This document shows positions 1-9,951 of a stretch of DNA of 64,000 bases, one piece after another. Source of the stretch: Aegicerativicinus sediminis (GTDB lineage Bacteria > Bacteroidota > Bacteroidia > Flavobacteriales > Flavobacteriaceae); the NCBI RefSeq assembly GCF_015476115.1, contig NZ_CP064295.1:248001-312000 (forward strand). The letters run 5' to 3'. Position numbers and translations under genes: made by a program. The notes below the pieces were generated by a model. That model did not search any database. It saw nothing but the letters and a program-made list of their open reading frames with translations, and was not told the DNA's origin. Each line of letters opens with the position of its first letter. Position 1 is the stretch's first letter.

Positions 1-1
1 A

Positions 2-2032
2 ACTACCGGTCCTACGGCTTCAGACATAATGAATAATCTACCTTCTGTTAACGTGGATCAACAAACTGGAGAAATCAGTTTGAGAGGAAACCAAAACGTT
101 CGAGTAATGGTCGACGGGAAAATATCAAATATTCCTGCAGCACAACTCTTGAAACAGATTCCATCAACATCTATAAAACAAATTGAATTGATCACTAATC
201 CCTCAGCCAAATACAATCCAGATGGTATGAGCGGTATTATAAATATTGTTTTACACAAAAATGCAAATGTTGGATTTAATGGAAATGCCACTGTAGGATA
301 CACTATCGATATTAAACCAAAATTCAATGGTTCAATAGATATGAATTATAGAAATGGCAAACTAAATTTCTTCGGAAATTACGGTACTAATTTCGGCGAC
401 AGAATAAATTGGGGATCTATCGATAGAATCGAGCAAGACATTACCCAACGTATTAACATATTAAACAATAATGAATCTCATCTTTATAAAGTTGGGTTAG
501 ATTATTACATAACCGAGAAACACACCCTTTCAGTTTTTACAAGTCAAAATTCCTATAGTGGAGGGGTGGTCGGAAACACAAGAATATTGTATAATAATGA
601 CCCTAGTCTTAATCAAATTCAGTCTATTGACAACTCTAACGATAATAATTCTGGTCAATACAACCTAGATTATAAAATAGATTTTGAAAAAGAAGGCCAT
701 AATATAGAGTTCGAAGCTGATTACAATCGTTTCAAATCCGATTCTAGGACAGACAATTTATATAACGCAGGTAATTTAAGGCCTGATTTCATTGAATTCA
801 ATGATACCGAACGAAATACAACAACGCTCAATTTAGACTATGTAAATCCATTATCTGATAAGAGTAAACTAGAGCTTGGGTTACAAGCAATCCTTTTTGA
901 TACGGACCTTATCTACGAATCTGATGGTAGAAACCAGGATGAAAATGGAAATTATTTCCCATCCCTTACCTCCTTTAATTATAAAAGAGATATTTATTCT
1001 GCTTATGCCACTTTTGGTAATAAATTGGAAAAGTGGACCTATCAAATTGGGTTAAGGGCCGAGCAAGTCAACGTTGATGCGAATGCATTAACTACCAATT
1101 TAGATGATAATACAACAGAGGATAGCTTTTTTGAAAATGACTATTTTCAAATTTACCCTTCGGCCTATTTAACCTACTCTCCATCTGAGAAAAATTCCTA
1201 TCAATTGTCTTATAGCAGAAGAATTGATAGACCTGGAGTTGGACAAGTAAATCCTGTTCCAGAATTCACAACACCATTGATAACTCAGATCGGTAACCAG
1301 GCGTTGGAACCTCAATTTACAAATTCAATTGAATTGAATTATACCCGAAATATGAAAAAGGGAAGTATTACAGCGGGCGTATTCTATAGAGCTATTGAGG
1401 ATGAGATAAATTTTGCAGTTTTAGTAGACAGAGCTGATTTAAACAGAATTATCTTAACAAGTGAAAATTTCGACAACACTTCATCTTATGGTTTTGAACT
1501 TTCATCAAATTATAGGCCAACAAAGTGGTGGAGCATAAATGGAAGTTTTGATCTGTTTTCCCAAACACAAAAAAGTATAACAGAACGTTTAGATCCTTCT
1601 GTACCAAACCCTACGGTAGATGATATTATCCTAGAAGTGGTAGAAGTTGATAACGTTGCTTGGAATCTCAGACTATTCAATAACTTCAAAGTAACTAACA
1701 AACTTTCCTTTTCAGCCTTTGGATTTTACCGAGGGAAAAACCAAAGTATTCAATTTGAAATGGAGCCAATGTATTTTGTAAATATAGGAATGAGATACAA
1801 TTTCTTAAAGGATAATCGAATGACGTTAAGCATAAATTACAATGATATTTTCAATACAATGGAATCAAGAATTGTAGGCCAAAGACCTTTCCGCCAAAGA
1901 GCTGAATTTAATTGGGAAAGTCAAACCTTTTATGCAGGTCTGTCATACCGATTCGGTGGAGGAAAATTCAGAGCAAAATCTAGAAAAAATAGAGATGATA
2001 ATACAAAAGATGGTGGTGGAGGATTCTTTTAG
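2..2032 (+). CDS. TonB-dependent outer-membrane receptor, 5' end cut off
   Basis: The reading frame is already open at the left edge of the window, so this is the C-terminal ~676 residues of a longer protein; the ATG at 29 is internal. The first residues are a plug-domain signature (NNLPSVNVDQQTGEISLRGN, then VMVDGK and a TNPSAKYNPDGMSGIINI stretch). A beta-barrel follows to a C-terminal aromatic strand (YAGLSYRFGG). This arrangement fits the outer-membrane beta-barrel (OMP_b-brl_3) receptor family of Bacteroidota, which sits in the outer membrane and imports or binds an unknown ligand. The missing N-terminus would be expected to hold a signal peptide and a carboxypeptidase-like domain. The substrate cannot be inferred. 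A basic, Gly-rich tail ends the protein. Confidence 0.85.
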   Translation, partial: TTGPTASDIMNNLPSVNVDQQTGEISLRGNQNVRVMVDGKISNIPAAQLLKQIPSTSIKQIELITNPSAKYNPDGMSGIINIVLHKNANVGFNGNATVGYTIDIKPKFNGSIDMNYRNGKLNFFGNYGTNFGDRINWGSIDRIEQDITQRINILNNNESHLYKVGLDYYITEKHTLSVFTSQNSYSGGVVGNTRILYNNDPSLNQIQSIDNSNDNNSGQYNLDYKIDFEKEGHNIEFEADYNRFKSDSRTDNLYNAGNLRPDFIEFNDTERNTTTLNLDYVNPLSDKSKLELGLQAILFDTDLIYESDGRNQDENGNYFPSLTSFNYKRDIYSAYATFGNKLEKWTYQIGLRAEQVNVDANALTTNLDDNTTEDSFFENDYFQIYPSAYLTYSPSEKNSYQLSYSRRIDRPGVGQVNPVPEFTTPLITQIGNQALEPQFTNSIELNYTRNMKKGSITAGVFYRAIEDEINFAVLVDRADLNRIILTSENFDNTSSYGFELSSNYRPTKWWSINGSFDLFSQTQKSITERLDPSVPNPTVDDIILEVVEVDNVAWNLRLFNNFKVTNKLSFSAFGFYRGKNQSIQFEMEPMYFVNIGMRYNFLKDNRMTLSINYNDIFNTMESRIVGQRPFRQRAEFNWESQTFYAGLSYRFGGGKFRAKSRKNRDDNTKDGGGGFF

Positions 2033-2090
2033 TAATCTTTTTAATAGTCCTCATAATAGTTGATGGTTAGTGTTAGTGAAGGCTATTAAA

Positions 2091-2120
2091 TAAAAAGCCT
2101 GGGCAAAAACCCAGGCTTTT
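2091..2120 (+). terminator. Rho-independent terminator after receptor gene
   Basis: The stem GCCTGGG/CCCAGGC has a CAAAAA-type loop and is flanked by A and T runs. It lies about 60 bases after the receptor stop codon. Confidence 0.75.
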
Positions 2121-2274
2121 ATCAAATTTTATAATAAAATGTTAAATTTTAAATAGTTATGCAACAAATTAACAAATTAGGCGTTATATATAGAGAGAGA
2201 TTTTATTTTAACTTCACTTTTAATTAATTTGAATTAGCCTTCATCAATTAAAATCGAAAAAATAGAATCCATAT

Positions 2275-2302
2275 AAAAGCCTGAACTCCTGTTCAGGCTT
2301 TG
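2275..2302 (+). terminator. Terminator-like hairpin, orphan
   Basis: The stem AAAGCCTGAAC/GTTCAGGCTTT has a TCCT loop. The T tract is short. No gene ends directly upstream, so it may end an unannotated small transcript. Confidence 0.5.
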
Positions 2303-2451
2303 TGTTAATTAGGAGTTAAATTTATTTTCCGGTGAAATAAAAATCAACTTTTTACGTCTATAATATAGGTGATAAGTTTTTTAAAGTTAATCAACTATAA
2401 AAATTCACTGTTTTATAGTTTTTAGTGTTAGTTAAGGTTGGTTAATAGCTG

Positions 2452-2484
2452 AAAAACCCGAAACGAAACGTTTCGGGTTTTTTT
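2452..2484. terminator. Bidirectional terminator between receptor region and fabH
   Basis: A perfect 9-bp stem CCCGAAACG/CGTTTCGGG with an AAA loop has a T7 run on the right and an A5 run on the left. It can therefore stop transcription arriving from fabH on the minus strand as well as from the left. Confidence 0.75.
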
Positions 2485-2530
2485 AATCCCCCTAATACCA
2501 TATTGAAGGGTTTTTAGGTTAAGTTATATT

Positions 2531-3541
2531 TTACCATTTAACGATGACACTACCCCAAGTGAAACCGCTACCAAATGCAGCAAGGACTACTAAATCTCCG
2601 TTATTAATTGCACCATTTTCCCAAGCCTCACTCAATGCAATAGGTATTGAAGCAGCAGTAGTATTTCCATAATACATGATGTTATTATAAACTTGGTCAT
2701 CAACTAGGCCAAATTTTCGCTGTATAAATTGAGAAATCCTCAGGTTGGCCTGATGTGGAATTAACAAGTCAATATCATTTTTCGAAAGTCCATTTGCCTC
2801 TAAACCTTCCATAATTACTTCAGAAAATCGCTGTACAGCATGTTTAAAAACGAATTGACCATTCATATAGGGATAATAACTTTCATCGTTAGGATCGTTA
2901 TCTTTCAATATATCAGACACCCATCGAGTCCCCATTCCAGGTGCTTTTAAAACCAATTCTTCGGCATGTTCACCTTCTGAATGTAAATGGGTGGATAATA
3001 TACCCCTACTTTCATCTTCTTCCCTGCTCAAAATTACCGCACCGGCTCCATCTCCGAAAATAACAGTAACACCGCGACCACGGGTTGTTTTATCAAGACC
3101 TTTACTATGGAGTTCGCTGCCTATAACTAATATATTCTTGTACATCCCTGTTCGAATAAACTGGTCTGCCACTGAAATACCATATACAAAACCTGAACAT
3201 TGATTTCGGACGTCTAAAGCCCCGACAGTTTTTAATTCCAAATCTTTTTGAACTTGAACCCCAGGCCCAGGAAAATACATATCAGGGCTTAGAGTTGCAA
3301 ACACAATAAAATCGATATCATTTTTATCAATCCCCGAGCGTTCAATTGCAATTTTTGCAGCTTTAACACCCATTGATGCAGTGGTATCGTCACTCCCAGG
3401 GTCAATCCATCTCCTTTCTTTTATCCCAGTCCGCTCTTGAATCCATTCGTCACTTGTATCCATCATTTTAGACAAATCCTCATTTGTAACAACGTTGGAG
3501 GGTACATAATGGCCAACACCACTTATTTTGGAACGGTACAT
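2531..3541 (-). CDS. fabH: 3-oxoacyl-ACP synthase III (KAS III)
   Basis: This enzyme makes the first condensation of fatty-acid synthesis, acetyl-CoA (or a branched acyl-CoA) with malonyl-ACP, in the cytosol. The 336 residues match the usual family length. The catalytic triad is visible: Cys115 in NQCSGF, His263 in IPHQANLR and Asn293 in YYGNTTAAS. The GDGAGA glycine loop is also present. It stands alone, divergent from the peptidase gene at 3705, rather than beside plsX/rpmF, so it may be one of several paralogues. A specialised KAS III-like role in lipid or secondary metabolism is therefore possible. Its transcript probably ends at the hairpin at 2452-2484. Confidence 0.9.
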   Translation of the reverse strand: MYRSKISGVGHYVPSNVVTNEDLSKMMDTSDEWIQERTGIKERRWIDPGSDDTTASMGVKAAKIAIERSGIDKNDIDFIVFATLSPDMYFPGPGVQVQKDLELKTVGALDVRNQCSGFVYGISVADQFIRTGMYKNILVIGSELHSKGLDKTTRGRGVTVIFGDGAGAVILSREEDESRGILSTHLHSEGEHAEELVLKAPGMGTRWVSDILKDNDPNDESYYPYMNGQFVFKHAVQRFSEVIMEGLEANGLSKNDIDLLIPHQANLRISQFIQRKFGLVDDQVYNNIMYYGNTTAASIPIALSEAWENGAINNGDLVVLAAFGSGFTWGSVIVKW

Positions 3542-3704
3542 ACCTTAAATTTTCATTTCTTCCTATCAGTTAAAAATACAACTTTTTTTAGGTAAAAAAT
3601 CTCTCCTTAAGCAACCTTTCACGCTTTTTTCAATGAATGTGTTAAGAAATATGTTCTTTGCCAAAATTCAAGTAAATTTAAAGCTTAATCTAAATTTCAG
3701 TTTC

Positions 3705-6134
3705 ATGAAACATGTATTTACACTTCTGTTTTTACTTTACGGTTTTTCCATCTTCGCACAGGATGGTTTAGAATACCAGAAACCTCCAAAAGAAATTTTA
3801 AATCTTGTCGATGTTTCTTTAGCGCCTAACGTGCGGATAGATCATAAGGGTGAGAATATGGTCCTTCTATACAGAGACCAGTTTAAATCTATCGATGAAT
3901 TGTCTGAAACTGAATTACGGTTGGCGGGTCTTAGAATCAATCCAATTACAAATATTGGCAGTAGAACTCGCTATTTTAACAATGTCCAAGTTCAAAAAGT
4001 TGGGGAACAAAATCCTATTCAAGTATCCGGACTTCCAATTAGTTCTAGATTGTCAAACTTCTCTTGGTCTCCAAATGAAAGTAAAATGACATTTTTAAAC
4101 ACAGAAAAAACAGGTGTTTCTTTATGGGTCATGGACATAGCTACAGCAACAGCCAAAAAATTAACAGATGCAACTATTAATGCAAATTCAAGAGATGCAG
4201 TTAATTGGTTAAATGACAATGAACTAATCGTGAAGATGTTAGCCGAGGACCGTAAAGATTTGATTAATACAGCTGAAGCAGTTCCTGCAGGACCAACTGT
4301 TTCAGTAAGCGATGGCACTAAGGCACAAAACAGAACCTACCAAGACTTACTAAAAAATCCCAATGATGAATTCAATTTTGAACAGTTATCAAGATCTGAG
4401 CTTGTATTGATAAATCTTTCAGGCATAGTAAACCCATTTTTACCAGCAGACATGTATCGAAGTGTTAATGTCTCTCCAGATAAAAACTATGTAATGATCT
4501 CAACGATTAAGAAGCCTTTCTCATATTTGGTTCCATACAGCAGGTTTCCTTATGAAACCAACATATATAAATCTAACGGAACATTAGTTGCCAAGGTTAA
4601 TGATGTCCCTTTGGATGAAGTTCGGCCAAAAGGCTTTATGGCAGAACGTATGGGAAAAAGAGACATGGGTTGGAGGGCCGATAAACCTTCCACTATTTAT
4701 TGGACAGAGGCCTTAGATAAGGGTGATCCTGAAAACAAAGTTGAGTATAGGGATGCTGTTTATCAATTATCCTTCCCATTTACTGATACGCCTGAGCTTT
4801 TATTTAAAACTCCCCAGCGATTCTCAGGTATCCAATGGGGTAATTCAGAAACAGCAATAGTCTATGATATGTGGTGGGATACCAGAAATGCTAAGACCTA
4901 TTTGTTCAATCCGTCGAATCCTCAAAAAGGACTTAACCTAATTAATGACAGAAATTACCAGGATGTCTACAACGACCCAGGAAATTTTCAATCTTCAAAA
5001 AATGAATATGGGGAATATGTCTTAGAAATTGATAAAGGAAAGGTTTATTTGTTTGGAAATGGATTCAGTGACAAAGGTCAATTTCCATTTATAGATGAAT
5101 TAAATTTAACTTCTCTCAAAAAAAACCGACTGTATCAATCTCCATATACTAACAAAATTGAACAGTTAGATAGCCCTATAGATATGAAAAAGGGATTGGT
5201 TTTGGTAAGAATTGAGTCTCCCACGGAATATCCAAACTATTTTCTTCGCAACATTAAGAAAAAGGACAACCTAACTCAACTGACAAATTTTGATAACCCA
5301 TTCAAAGGACTGCAAGGTGTACATAAAGAGGTAATAAAGTACAAAAGGGATGACGGTTTAGACCTAGATGCAACTTTATACTTACCACTAGATTATGAAA
5401 AAGGTAAAAAATACCCGATGATAATGTGGGCTTATCCAAGAGAATACAAGGACAAAAGTACTGCATCACAAAACACGTCTAATCCCAACGAATTTATTTA
5501 TCCATCATATGGTTCCCCTATATATTGGGTGACACGTGGTTATGTAGTTTTGGATGATGCCGCATTTCCGATTGTAGGCGAGGGAAAAGAAGAGCCAAAT
5601 GATACTTTTAGAAAGCAATTAGTTGCAAATGCAAAAGCAGCTATAGATGCTGTTGACAATTTAGGGTATATAGATAGAAATAGGGTTGCTGTTGGCGGTC
5701 ATTCCTATGGTGCATTTATGACAGCGAATTTACTTTCACATTCCAATTTATTTGCAGCAGGGATTGCAAGAAGCGGAGCTTACAATAGAACTTTGACCCC
5801 ATTTGGTTTTCAATCCGAACAGCGATCTTATTGGGATGCTCCAGAAATATACTATAATATGTCTCCCTTTATGCATGCCGATAAAATGAAAACTCCATTG
5901 CTGTTAATACATGGTGAAGCTGATAATAATTCAGGCACTTATCCTTTACAAAGCGAACGCTATTTTAATGCCCTGAAGGGCCTTGGGGCACCGGTGCGTT
6001 TAGTTATGCTTCCTAAAGAAAGTCATGGATATGCAGCTAAAGAATCAATTTTACATTTATTATGGGAACAGAATCAATGGCTGGAGAAATATGTAAAGAA
6101 CAAGGAAACTTCCGACGACAACGGAACCAATTAA
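3705..6134 (+). CDS. S9D family serine peptidase (glutamyl endopeptidase-like), exported
   Basis: This is a prolyl-oligopeptidase-fold peptidase of about 809 residues. The ATG at 3705 is preferred over the upstream ATG at 3633 because it starts a clean signal peptide (MKHVFTLLFLLYGFSIFAQ). The N-terminal two thirds look like a beta-propeller. The C-terminal alpha/beta-hydrolase domain has Ser667 in GGHSYGAF, Asp740 in HGEADNN and His774 in KESHGYA. The region around the active site (ARSGAYNRTLTPFGFQ, SPFM, LGAPVRLVMLP) closely recalls plant chloroplast glutamyl endopeptidase CGEP, so cleavage after Glu is a reasonable inference. Export to the periplasm suggests peptide scavenging. It is followed by a terminator. 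Confidence 0.85.
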   Translation: MKHVFTLLFLLYGFSIFAQDGLEYQKPPKEILNLVDVSLAPNVRIDHKGENMVLLYRDQFKSIDELSETELRLAGLRINPITNIGSRTRYFNNVQVQKVGEQNPIQVSGLPISSRLSNFSWSPNESKMTFLNTEKTGVSLWVMDIATATAKKLTDATINANSRDAVNWLNDNELIVKMLAEDRKDLINTAEAVPAGPTVSVSDGTKAQNRTYQDLLKNPNDEFNFEQLSRSELVLINLSGIVNPFLPADMYRSVNVSPDKNYVMISTIKKPFSYLVPYSRFPYETNIYKSNGTLVAKVNDVPLDEVRPKGFMAERMGKRDMGWRADKPSTIYWTEALDKGDPENKVEYRDAVYQLSFPFTDTPELLFKTPQRFSGIQWGNSETAIVYDMWWDTRNAKTYLFNPSNPQKGLNLINDRNYQDVYNDPGNFQSSKNEYGEYVLEIDKGKVYLFGNGFSDKGQFPFIDELNLTSLKKNRLYQSPYTNKIEQLDSPIDMKKGLVLVRIESPTEYPNYFLRNIKKKDNLTQLTNFDNPFKGLQGVHKEVIKYKRDDGLDLDATLYLPLDYEKGKKYPMIMWAYPREYKDKSTASQNTSNPNEFIYPSYGSPIYWVTRGYVVLDDAAFPIVGEGKEEPNDTFRKQLVANAKAAIDAVDNLGYIDRNRVAVGGHSYGAFMTANLLSHSNLFAAGIARSGAYNRTLTPFGFQSEQRSYWDAPEIYYNMSPFMHADKMKTPLLLIHGEADNNSGTYPLQSERYFNALKGLGAPVRLVMLPKESHGYAAKESILHLLWEQNQWLEKYVKNKETSDDNGTN

Positions 6135-6140
6135 AATAGA

Positions 6141-6164
6141 AAACCGCCATTGGCGGTTTTTTTT
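6141..6164 (+). terminator. Rho-independent terminator after S9 peptidase
   Basis: The stem AACCGCC/GGCGGTT is followed by a T8 run. Confidence 0.8.
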
Positions 6165-6239
6165 GTGTCAGTTTGTCACAATTAATTGAATGGTATTTTT
6201 TTTGTCATAATCGTAACGAACTAAACGAATACTAATCGG

Positions 6240-6255
6240 TTTTGCTTTAGCAAAA
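6240..6255. promoter_or_regulatory. Inverted repeat in htpG leader
   Basis: TTTTGCT-TT-AGCAAAA is a perfect 7-bp inverted repeat 26 bases before the htpG ATG. It could be an operator or an mRNA hairpin. It does not resemble the CIRCE element. Confidence 0.3.
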
Positions 6256-6281
6256 TCAATTCTTAAATAAAATAATTAGAC

Positions 6282-8165
6282 ATGACAAAAGGAAGTATTA
6301 ATGTTTCAGTAGACAACATTTTCCCACTGATCAAAAAATTTCTATACAGCGACCATGAAATTTTTCTTCGGGAATTGATCAGTAATGCAACTGATGCAAC
6401 TTTAAAATTAAAGCATCTTACTCGTCTTGGAGAGGCTCAAGTTGAATATGGCAATCCAATTATTGAAGTTAAAATCAATAAAAAGAAGAAGACCCTTCAT
6501 GTTATTGACCAAGGTATTGGAATGACGGCTGAAGAAGTTGAAAAGTACATTAATGAGGTTGCCTTTTCTGGGGCAGAAGAATTTCTTGATAAGTACAAAG
6601 ATAAATTAGATGGCGCTGGTATTATTGGCCACTTTGGACTTGGATTTTACTCCGCCTTCATGGTAGCTAATAAGGTAGAAATTATCACAAAATCCTATAA
6701 AGATGAACCTGCGGTTCATTGGGTTTGTGAAGGATCGCCAGAATTCACATTAGAACCTGCTGACAAAAAAGATAGAGGTACAGAAATCATTCTTCATATT
6801 ACGGATGACGATAAGGAATTTTTGGAAGATTCTAGGATTCGTGAGCTCTTAAACAAGTATAATAAATTTATGCCGGTTCCTATTAAATTCGGAACCAAGG
6901 AAGAAACACTTCCCTTACCAGAAGGAGCAGACAAAGATGCTAAGCCAGAAAAAATTACTGTCGACGATATAATCAACAATCCGGAACCAGCTTGGACAAA
7001 GCAGCCAACAGACTTAAAGGATGAAGACTATAAAAATTTCTATAGGGAATTATACCCCATGCAATTTGAAGAGCCTTTGTTCAACATCCATCTTAATGTT
7101 GATTACCCATTCAACCTAACAGGTATCCTTTACTTCCCTAAATTAACAAACGACCTAAGCATACAAAAAGACAAAATTCAATTGTATCAAAACCAAGTGT
7201 TTGTTACGGATAATGTAGAAGGAATTGTACCTGAGTTTCTAACGCTTTTAAGAGGTGTTATAGATTCTCCTGACATTCCATTAAACGTCTCAAGGAGTTA
7301 CCTTCAGGCCGACGGTAATGTGAAGAAGATTTCTTCATACATCACCAGAAAAGTAGCAGATAAGTTAAAGTCTCTTTTCAATGATAATCGTGAAGATTTC
7401 CAAAATAAATGGGACGACATTAAAATAGTGATTGAATACGGAATGCTTTCAGATGAGAAATTCTTTGAAAAAGCACAAGAATTTGCTCTATATCCAACAG
7501 TTGATGGTGAATACTTCACTTTTGAAGAGCTTCAGAATAAAATAAAGGACAGCCAAACCGATAAAGATGACAAATTGGTAATACTTTATGCGTCAGACAA
7601 AGAAGCTCAACACAGTTATATTGAGGCAGCCAAGGCCAAAGGGTATGAAGTGTTACTATTAGATTCTCCTATCATATCGCATTTGATGCAAAAACTTGAA
7701 ATGAATAAGGAAAAAATTTCATTTACAAGGGTAGACTCAGATCATGTGGACAACCTCATCAAAAAGGATGATACTAAAATTTCTAAACTGTCTGATGATG
7801 AGAAAAAATCATTGGAAGAATTATTAAAAGAGGTGATCCCTGCTGAAAAATTCTCAGTTCAATTAGAGTCTATGGATTCTGATGCTGCCCCTTTCATTAT
7901 CACGCAACCAGAGTTTATGCGTAGAATGAAGGAAATGCAGGCCACAGGTGGCGGTATGTTTGGCATGGGAAATATGCCAGATATGTACAATCTAATAGTT
8001 AACACAAACTCTGAATTGGTTGGTGAAATTGTTAGTACCAAAACCCGCAAAAAACAAGAACGTTTAATAAACCAGAGTCTTGATTTGGCAAAATTGTCTC
8101 AAGGCTTGTTAAAGGGTAAAGATCTTACCGAATTCATTAAACGCAGCTATGAAATGATTAAGTAA
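6282..8165 (+). CDS. htpG: Molecular chaperone HtpG (Hsp90)
   Basis: Cytosolic ATP-dependent chaperone of the Hsp90 family, 627 residues, the normal bacterial length. The GHKL ATPase domain is complete: IFLRELISNATDA (the Asn that holds Mg-ATP), DQGIGM and GHFGLGFYSAFM. Middle-domain signatures follow, including LNVSRSYLQ and FYRELYP. A Met/Gly-rich stretch near the C-terminus (GGGMFGMGNMPDMY) belongs to the dimerisation region. The gene is monocistronic, with terminators before and after it. A 7-bp inverted repeat in its leader is a candidate heat-shock control site, which is an inference only. Confidence 0.97.
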   Translation: MTKGSINVSVDNIFPLIKKFLYSDHEIFLRELISNATDATLKLKHLTRLGEAQVEYGNPIIEVKINKKKKTLHVIDQGIGMTAEEVEKYINEVAFSGAEEFLDKYKDKLDGAGIIGHFGLGFYSAFMVANKVEIITKSYKDEPAVHWVCEGSPEFTLEPADKKDRGTEIILHITDDDKEFLEDSRIRELLNKYNKFMPVPIKFGTKEETLPLPEGADKDAKPEKITVDDIINNPEPAWTKQPTDLKDEDYKNFYRELYPMQFEEPLFNIHLNVDYPFNLTGILYFPKLTNDLSIQKDKIQLYQNQVFVTDNVEGIVPEFLTLLRGVIDSPDIPLNVSRSYLQADGNVKKISSYITRKVADKLKSLFNDNREDFQNKWDDIKIVIEYGMLSDEKFFEKAQEFALYPTVDGEYFTFEELQNKIKDSQTDKDDKLVILYASDKEAQHSYIEAAKAKGYEVLLLDSPIISHLMQKLEMNKEKISFTRVDSDHVDNLIKKDDTKISKLSDDEKKSLEELLKEVIPAEKFSVQLESMDSDAAPFIITQPEFMRRMKEMQATGGGMFGMGNMPDMYNLIVNTNSELVGEIVSTKTRKKQERLINQSLDLAKLSQGLLKGKDLTEFIKRSYEMIK

Positions 8166-8191
8166 AATCGATTTCAATAATAATATGAAGG

Positions 8192-8217
8192 ACCCATCGA
8201 CATCTCGATGGGTTTTT
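8192..8217 (+). terminator. htpG: Rho-independent terminator after htpG
   Basis: The stem ACCCATCGA/TCGATGGGT has a CATC loop and is followed by T6. Confidence 0.8.
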
Positions 8218-8283
8218 TGTTTCTTTTCACCTCGAAAATTTATTCAAAAAAGGGTATCTTAAACTTTTTTATAACACCCTTTT

Positions 8284-9936
8284 ATGAACTATTCAAAATA
8301 CATCCCTCTTTACTTGCTACTTCTTGTAATTGGAATAGGGACCGCTCAAAATTTAGATACAAAAATCGATGCTATTGTTGCTAAAGAATATCCAGCAGAC
8401 GGACCTGGCATTTCACTTTTAGTGGCCAAAGATGGAAAGCCAATTTATCGTAAGGCATTCGGTATGGCAAATTTAGAATTGCAAGTTCCTCTCAAACCAG
8501 AAAATGTGTTTGAACTTGGCTCAATAACCAAACAATTTACGGCTGTTTCTATATTAATGCTGCAGGAGCAAGGCAAACTGAAAATAACAGATGAGATCAC
8601 CAAATATATTCCTGACTATCCGACCTTAAATAAAACAATTACGATATATCATCTTTTAAACCATACCTCAGGGATTAAAAGCTATACGGATTTGGTGAAT
8701 TTTCAATCTACCGCTAGACTTGATAAAACCCCTTCCGAAATTATTGATGTCTTTAAAAATGAACCAATGGATTTTGAACCAGGTGAAAAATTTAGATACA
8801 ACAATTCTGGATACATCCTGTTAGGATACATTATTGAACAAGTTTCTGGGGTCAGTTATGAGGAATTCATAAACAAGAATATTTTCAAACCATTAGGAAT
8901 GAAACATAGTTATTACGGAAATAACTCCGACATAATTCCTAATAGAGCAGCTGGTTATAAAATGGATTCGGATGGATATGCAAATTCAGATTATTTGAGC
9001 ATGTCTTTGCCATACGCCGCTGGCTCTCTTATGTCCACCATTGATGATCTTTTGAAATGGCAAAATGCGATAAATAGCAACAAATTAATTTCCAAGGAAA
9101 GCCTTGACAGTGCCATCCACGGTTCCGAATTAAATAATAGTGAACATATTCCATATGGTTTTGGTTGGGGTGAGCAAGATGTAAAAGGATCTAAGGGCTA
9201 TGGGCATGGCGGTGGTATATTTGGGTATACTACGAATGAAATTTATTTTCCTAAAGAAAATATTTATGTGGTTGGTCTCACAAACTGCAATTGTAAAAGC
9301 ATAGGCGCAACAACAGTAAAAGTTGCAGCATTAGCCCTAGGAAAACCCTTCCCAACAATGGCGGATGTTGTTAAGGTAGATATTAATGAACTAAATAAAT
9401 GGGTTGGTAATTATCGTTTTGAAGATGGCGCTTTAAGAATTATTTCCCTTAAAGACGGTCAATTAATAAGTCAAAGACAAGGCAGTAATGAATTTAAAAT
9501 CTATCCTCTTGGCAATAACCGATTTATGTTTGAAGATGGTTCCATTGAATATTTATTTTCTGGTGAAAATGGAAAAAGAAAAGTTGAAATGACTACCCAA
9601 AACGGCAAAACTACAGGTGAGGAAACTGAGGATGTTGAACCAATTCAAAATTCAAAGTATAGTGAAATTAATGTGCCGATTGAAACATTGAAAATTTATA
9701 CTGGAGAATATGAATTGGCTCCAAATTTCATCCTAACGATTACTCAAGAAAATGATGGTCTATTTGCTCAGGCAACTGGCCAACCTAAGATTCAAATTTA
9801 CCCTTTTGAGGAGGACAAATTTTTCTATAAAGTGGTTGATGCTCAATTAACATTTAATATAAACAAGGACGGTATATCGGAAAGTGTTGTGCTACACCAA
9901 AATGGAAATAACATCCCTGGCAACCGAAAAAATTGA
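8284..9936 (+). CDS. Exported serine hydrolase, beta-lactamase/PBP-like class C fold
   Basis: The protein has 550 residues with a signal peptide (to about residue 22). The class C beta-lactamase/esterase core has Ser80-x-x-Lys83 (in LGSITKQF), Tyr172-Asn-Asn174 (in FRYNNSGY) and an HGGG box near residue 305. Two small beta-rich segments after residue 365 (starting near NKWVGNYRF and IYTGEYELAP) resemble the C-terminal lipocalin-like domains found on Pab87-type S12 enzymes. The family includes D-amino-acid peptidases, esterases and rarely true beta-lactamases, so the substrate is open. It converges on the next gene with a 15-base gap. Confidence 0.85.
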   Translation: MNYSKYIPLYLLLLVIGIGTAQNLDTKIDAIVAKEYPADGPGISLLVAKDGKPIYRKAFGMANLELQVPLKPENVFELGSITKQFTAVSILMLQEQGKLKITDEITKYIPDYPTLNKTITIYHLLNHTSGIKSYTDLVNFQSTARLDKTPSEIIDVFKNEPMDFEPGEKFRYNNSGYILLGYIIEQVSGVSYEEFINKNIFKPLGMKHSYYGNNSDIIPNRAAGYKMDSDGYANSDYLSMSLPYAAGSLMSTIDDLLKWQNAINSNKLISKESLDSAIHGSELNNSEHIPYGFGWGEQDVKGSKGYGHGGGIFGYTTNEIYFPKENIYVVGLTNCNCKSIGATTVKVAALALGKPFPTMADVVKVDINELNKWVGNYRFEDGALRIISLKDGQLISQRQGSNEFKIYPLGNNRFMFEDGSIEYLFSGENGKRKVEMTTQNGKTTGEETEDVEPIQNSKYSEINVPIETLKIYTGEYELAPNFILTITQENDGLFAQATGQPKIQIYPFEEDKFFYKVVDAQLTFNINKDGISESVVLHQNGNNIPGNRKN

Positions 9937-9951
9937 CCAACTTTTAGATCA

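Larger units (their letters stand above)
2033..2530. other. Intergenic region with three terminator-like hairpins
   Basis: No gene was found in these ~500 bases. Three GC-rich hairpins lie at 2091-2120, 2275-2302 and 2452-2484. A short related sequence (TTAGTGTTAGT followed by AAGG) precedes the first and third. The spacing leaves room for short untranslated transcripts ending at the second and third hairpins, but no promoter is clear. Confidence 0.5.
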
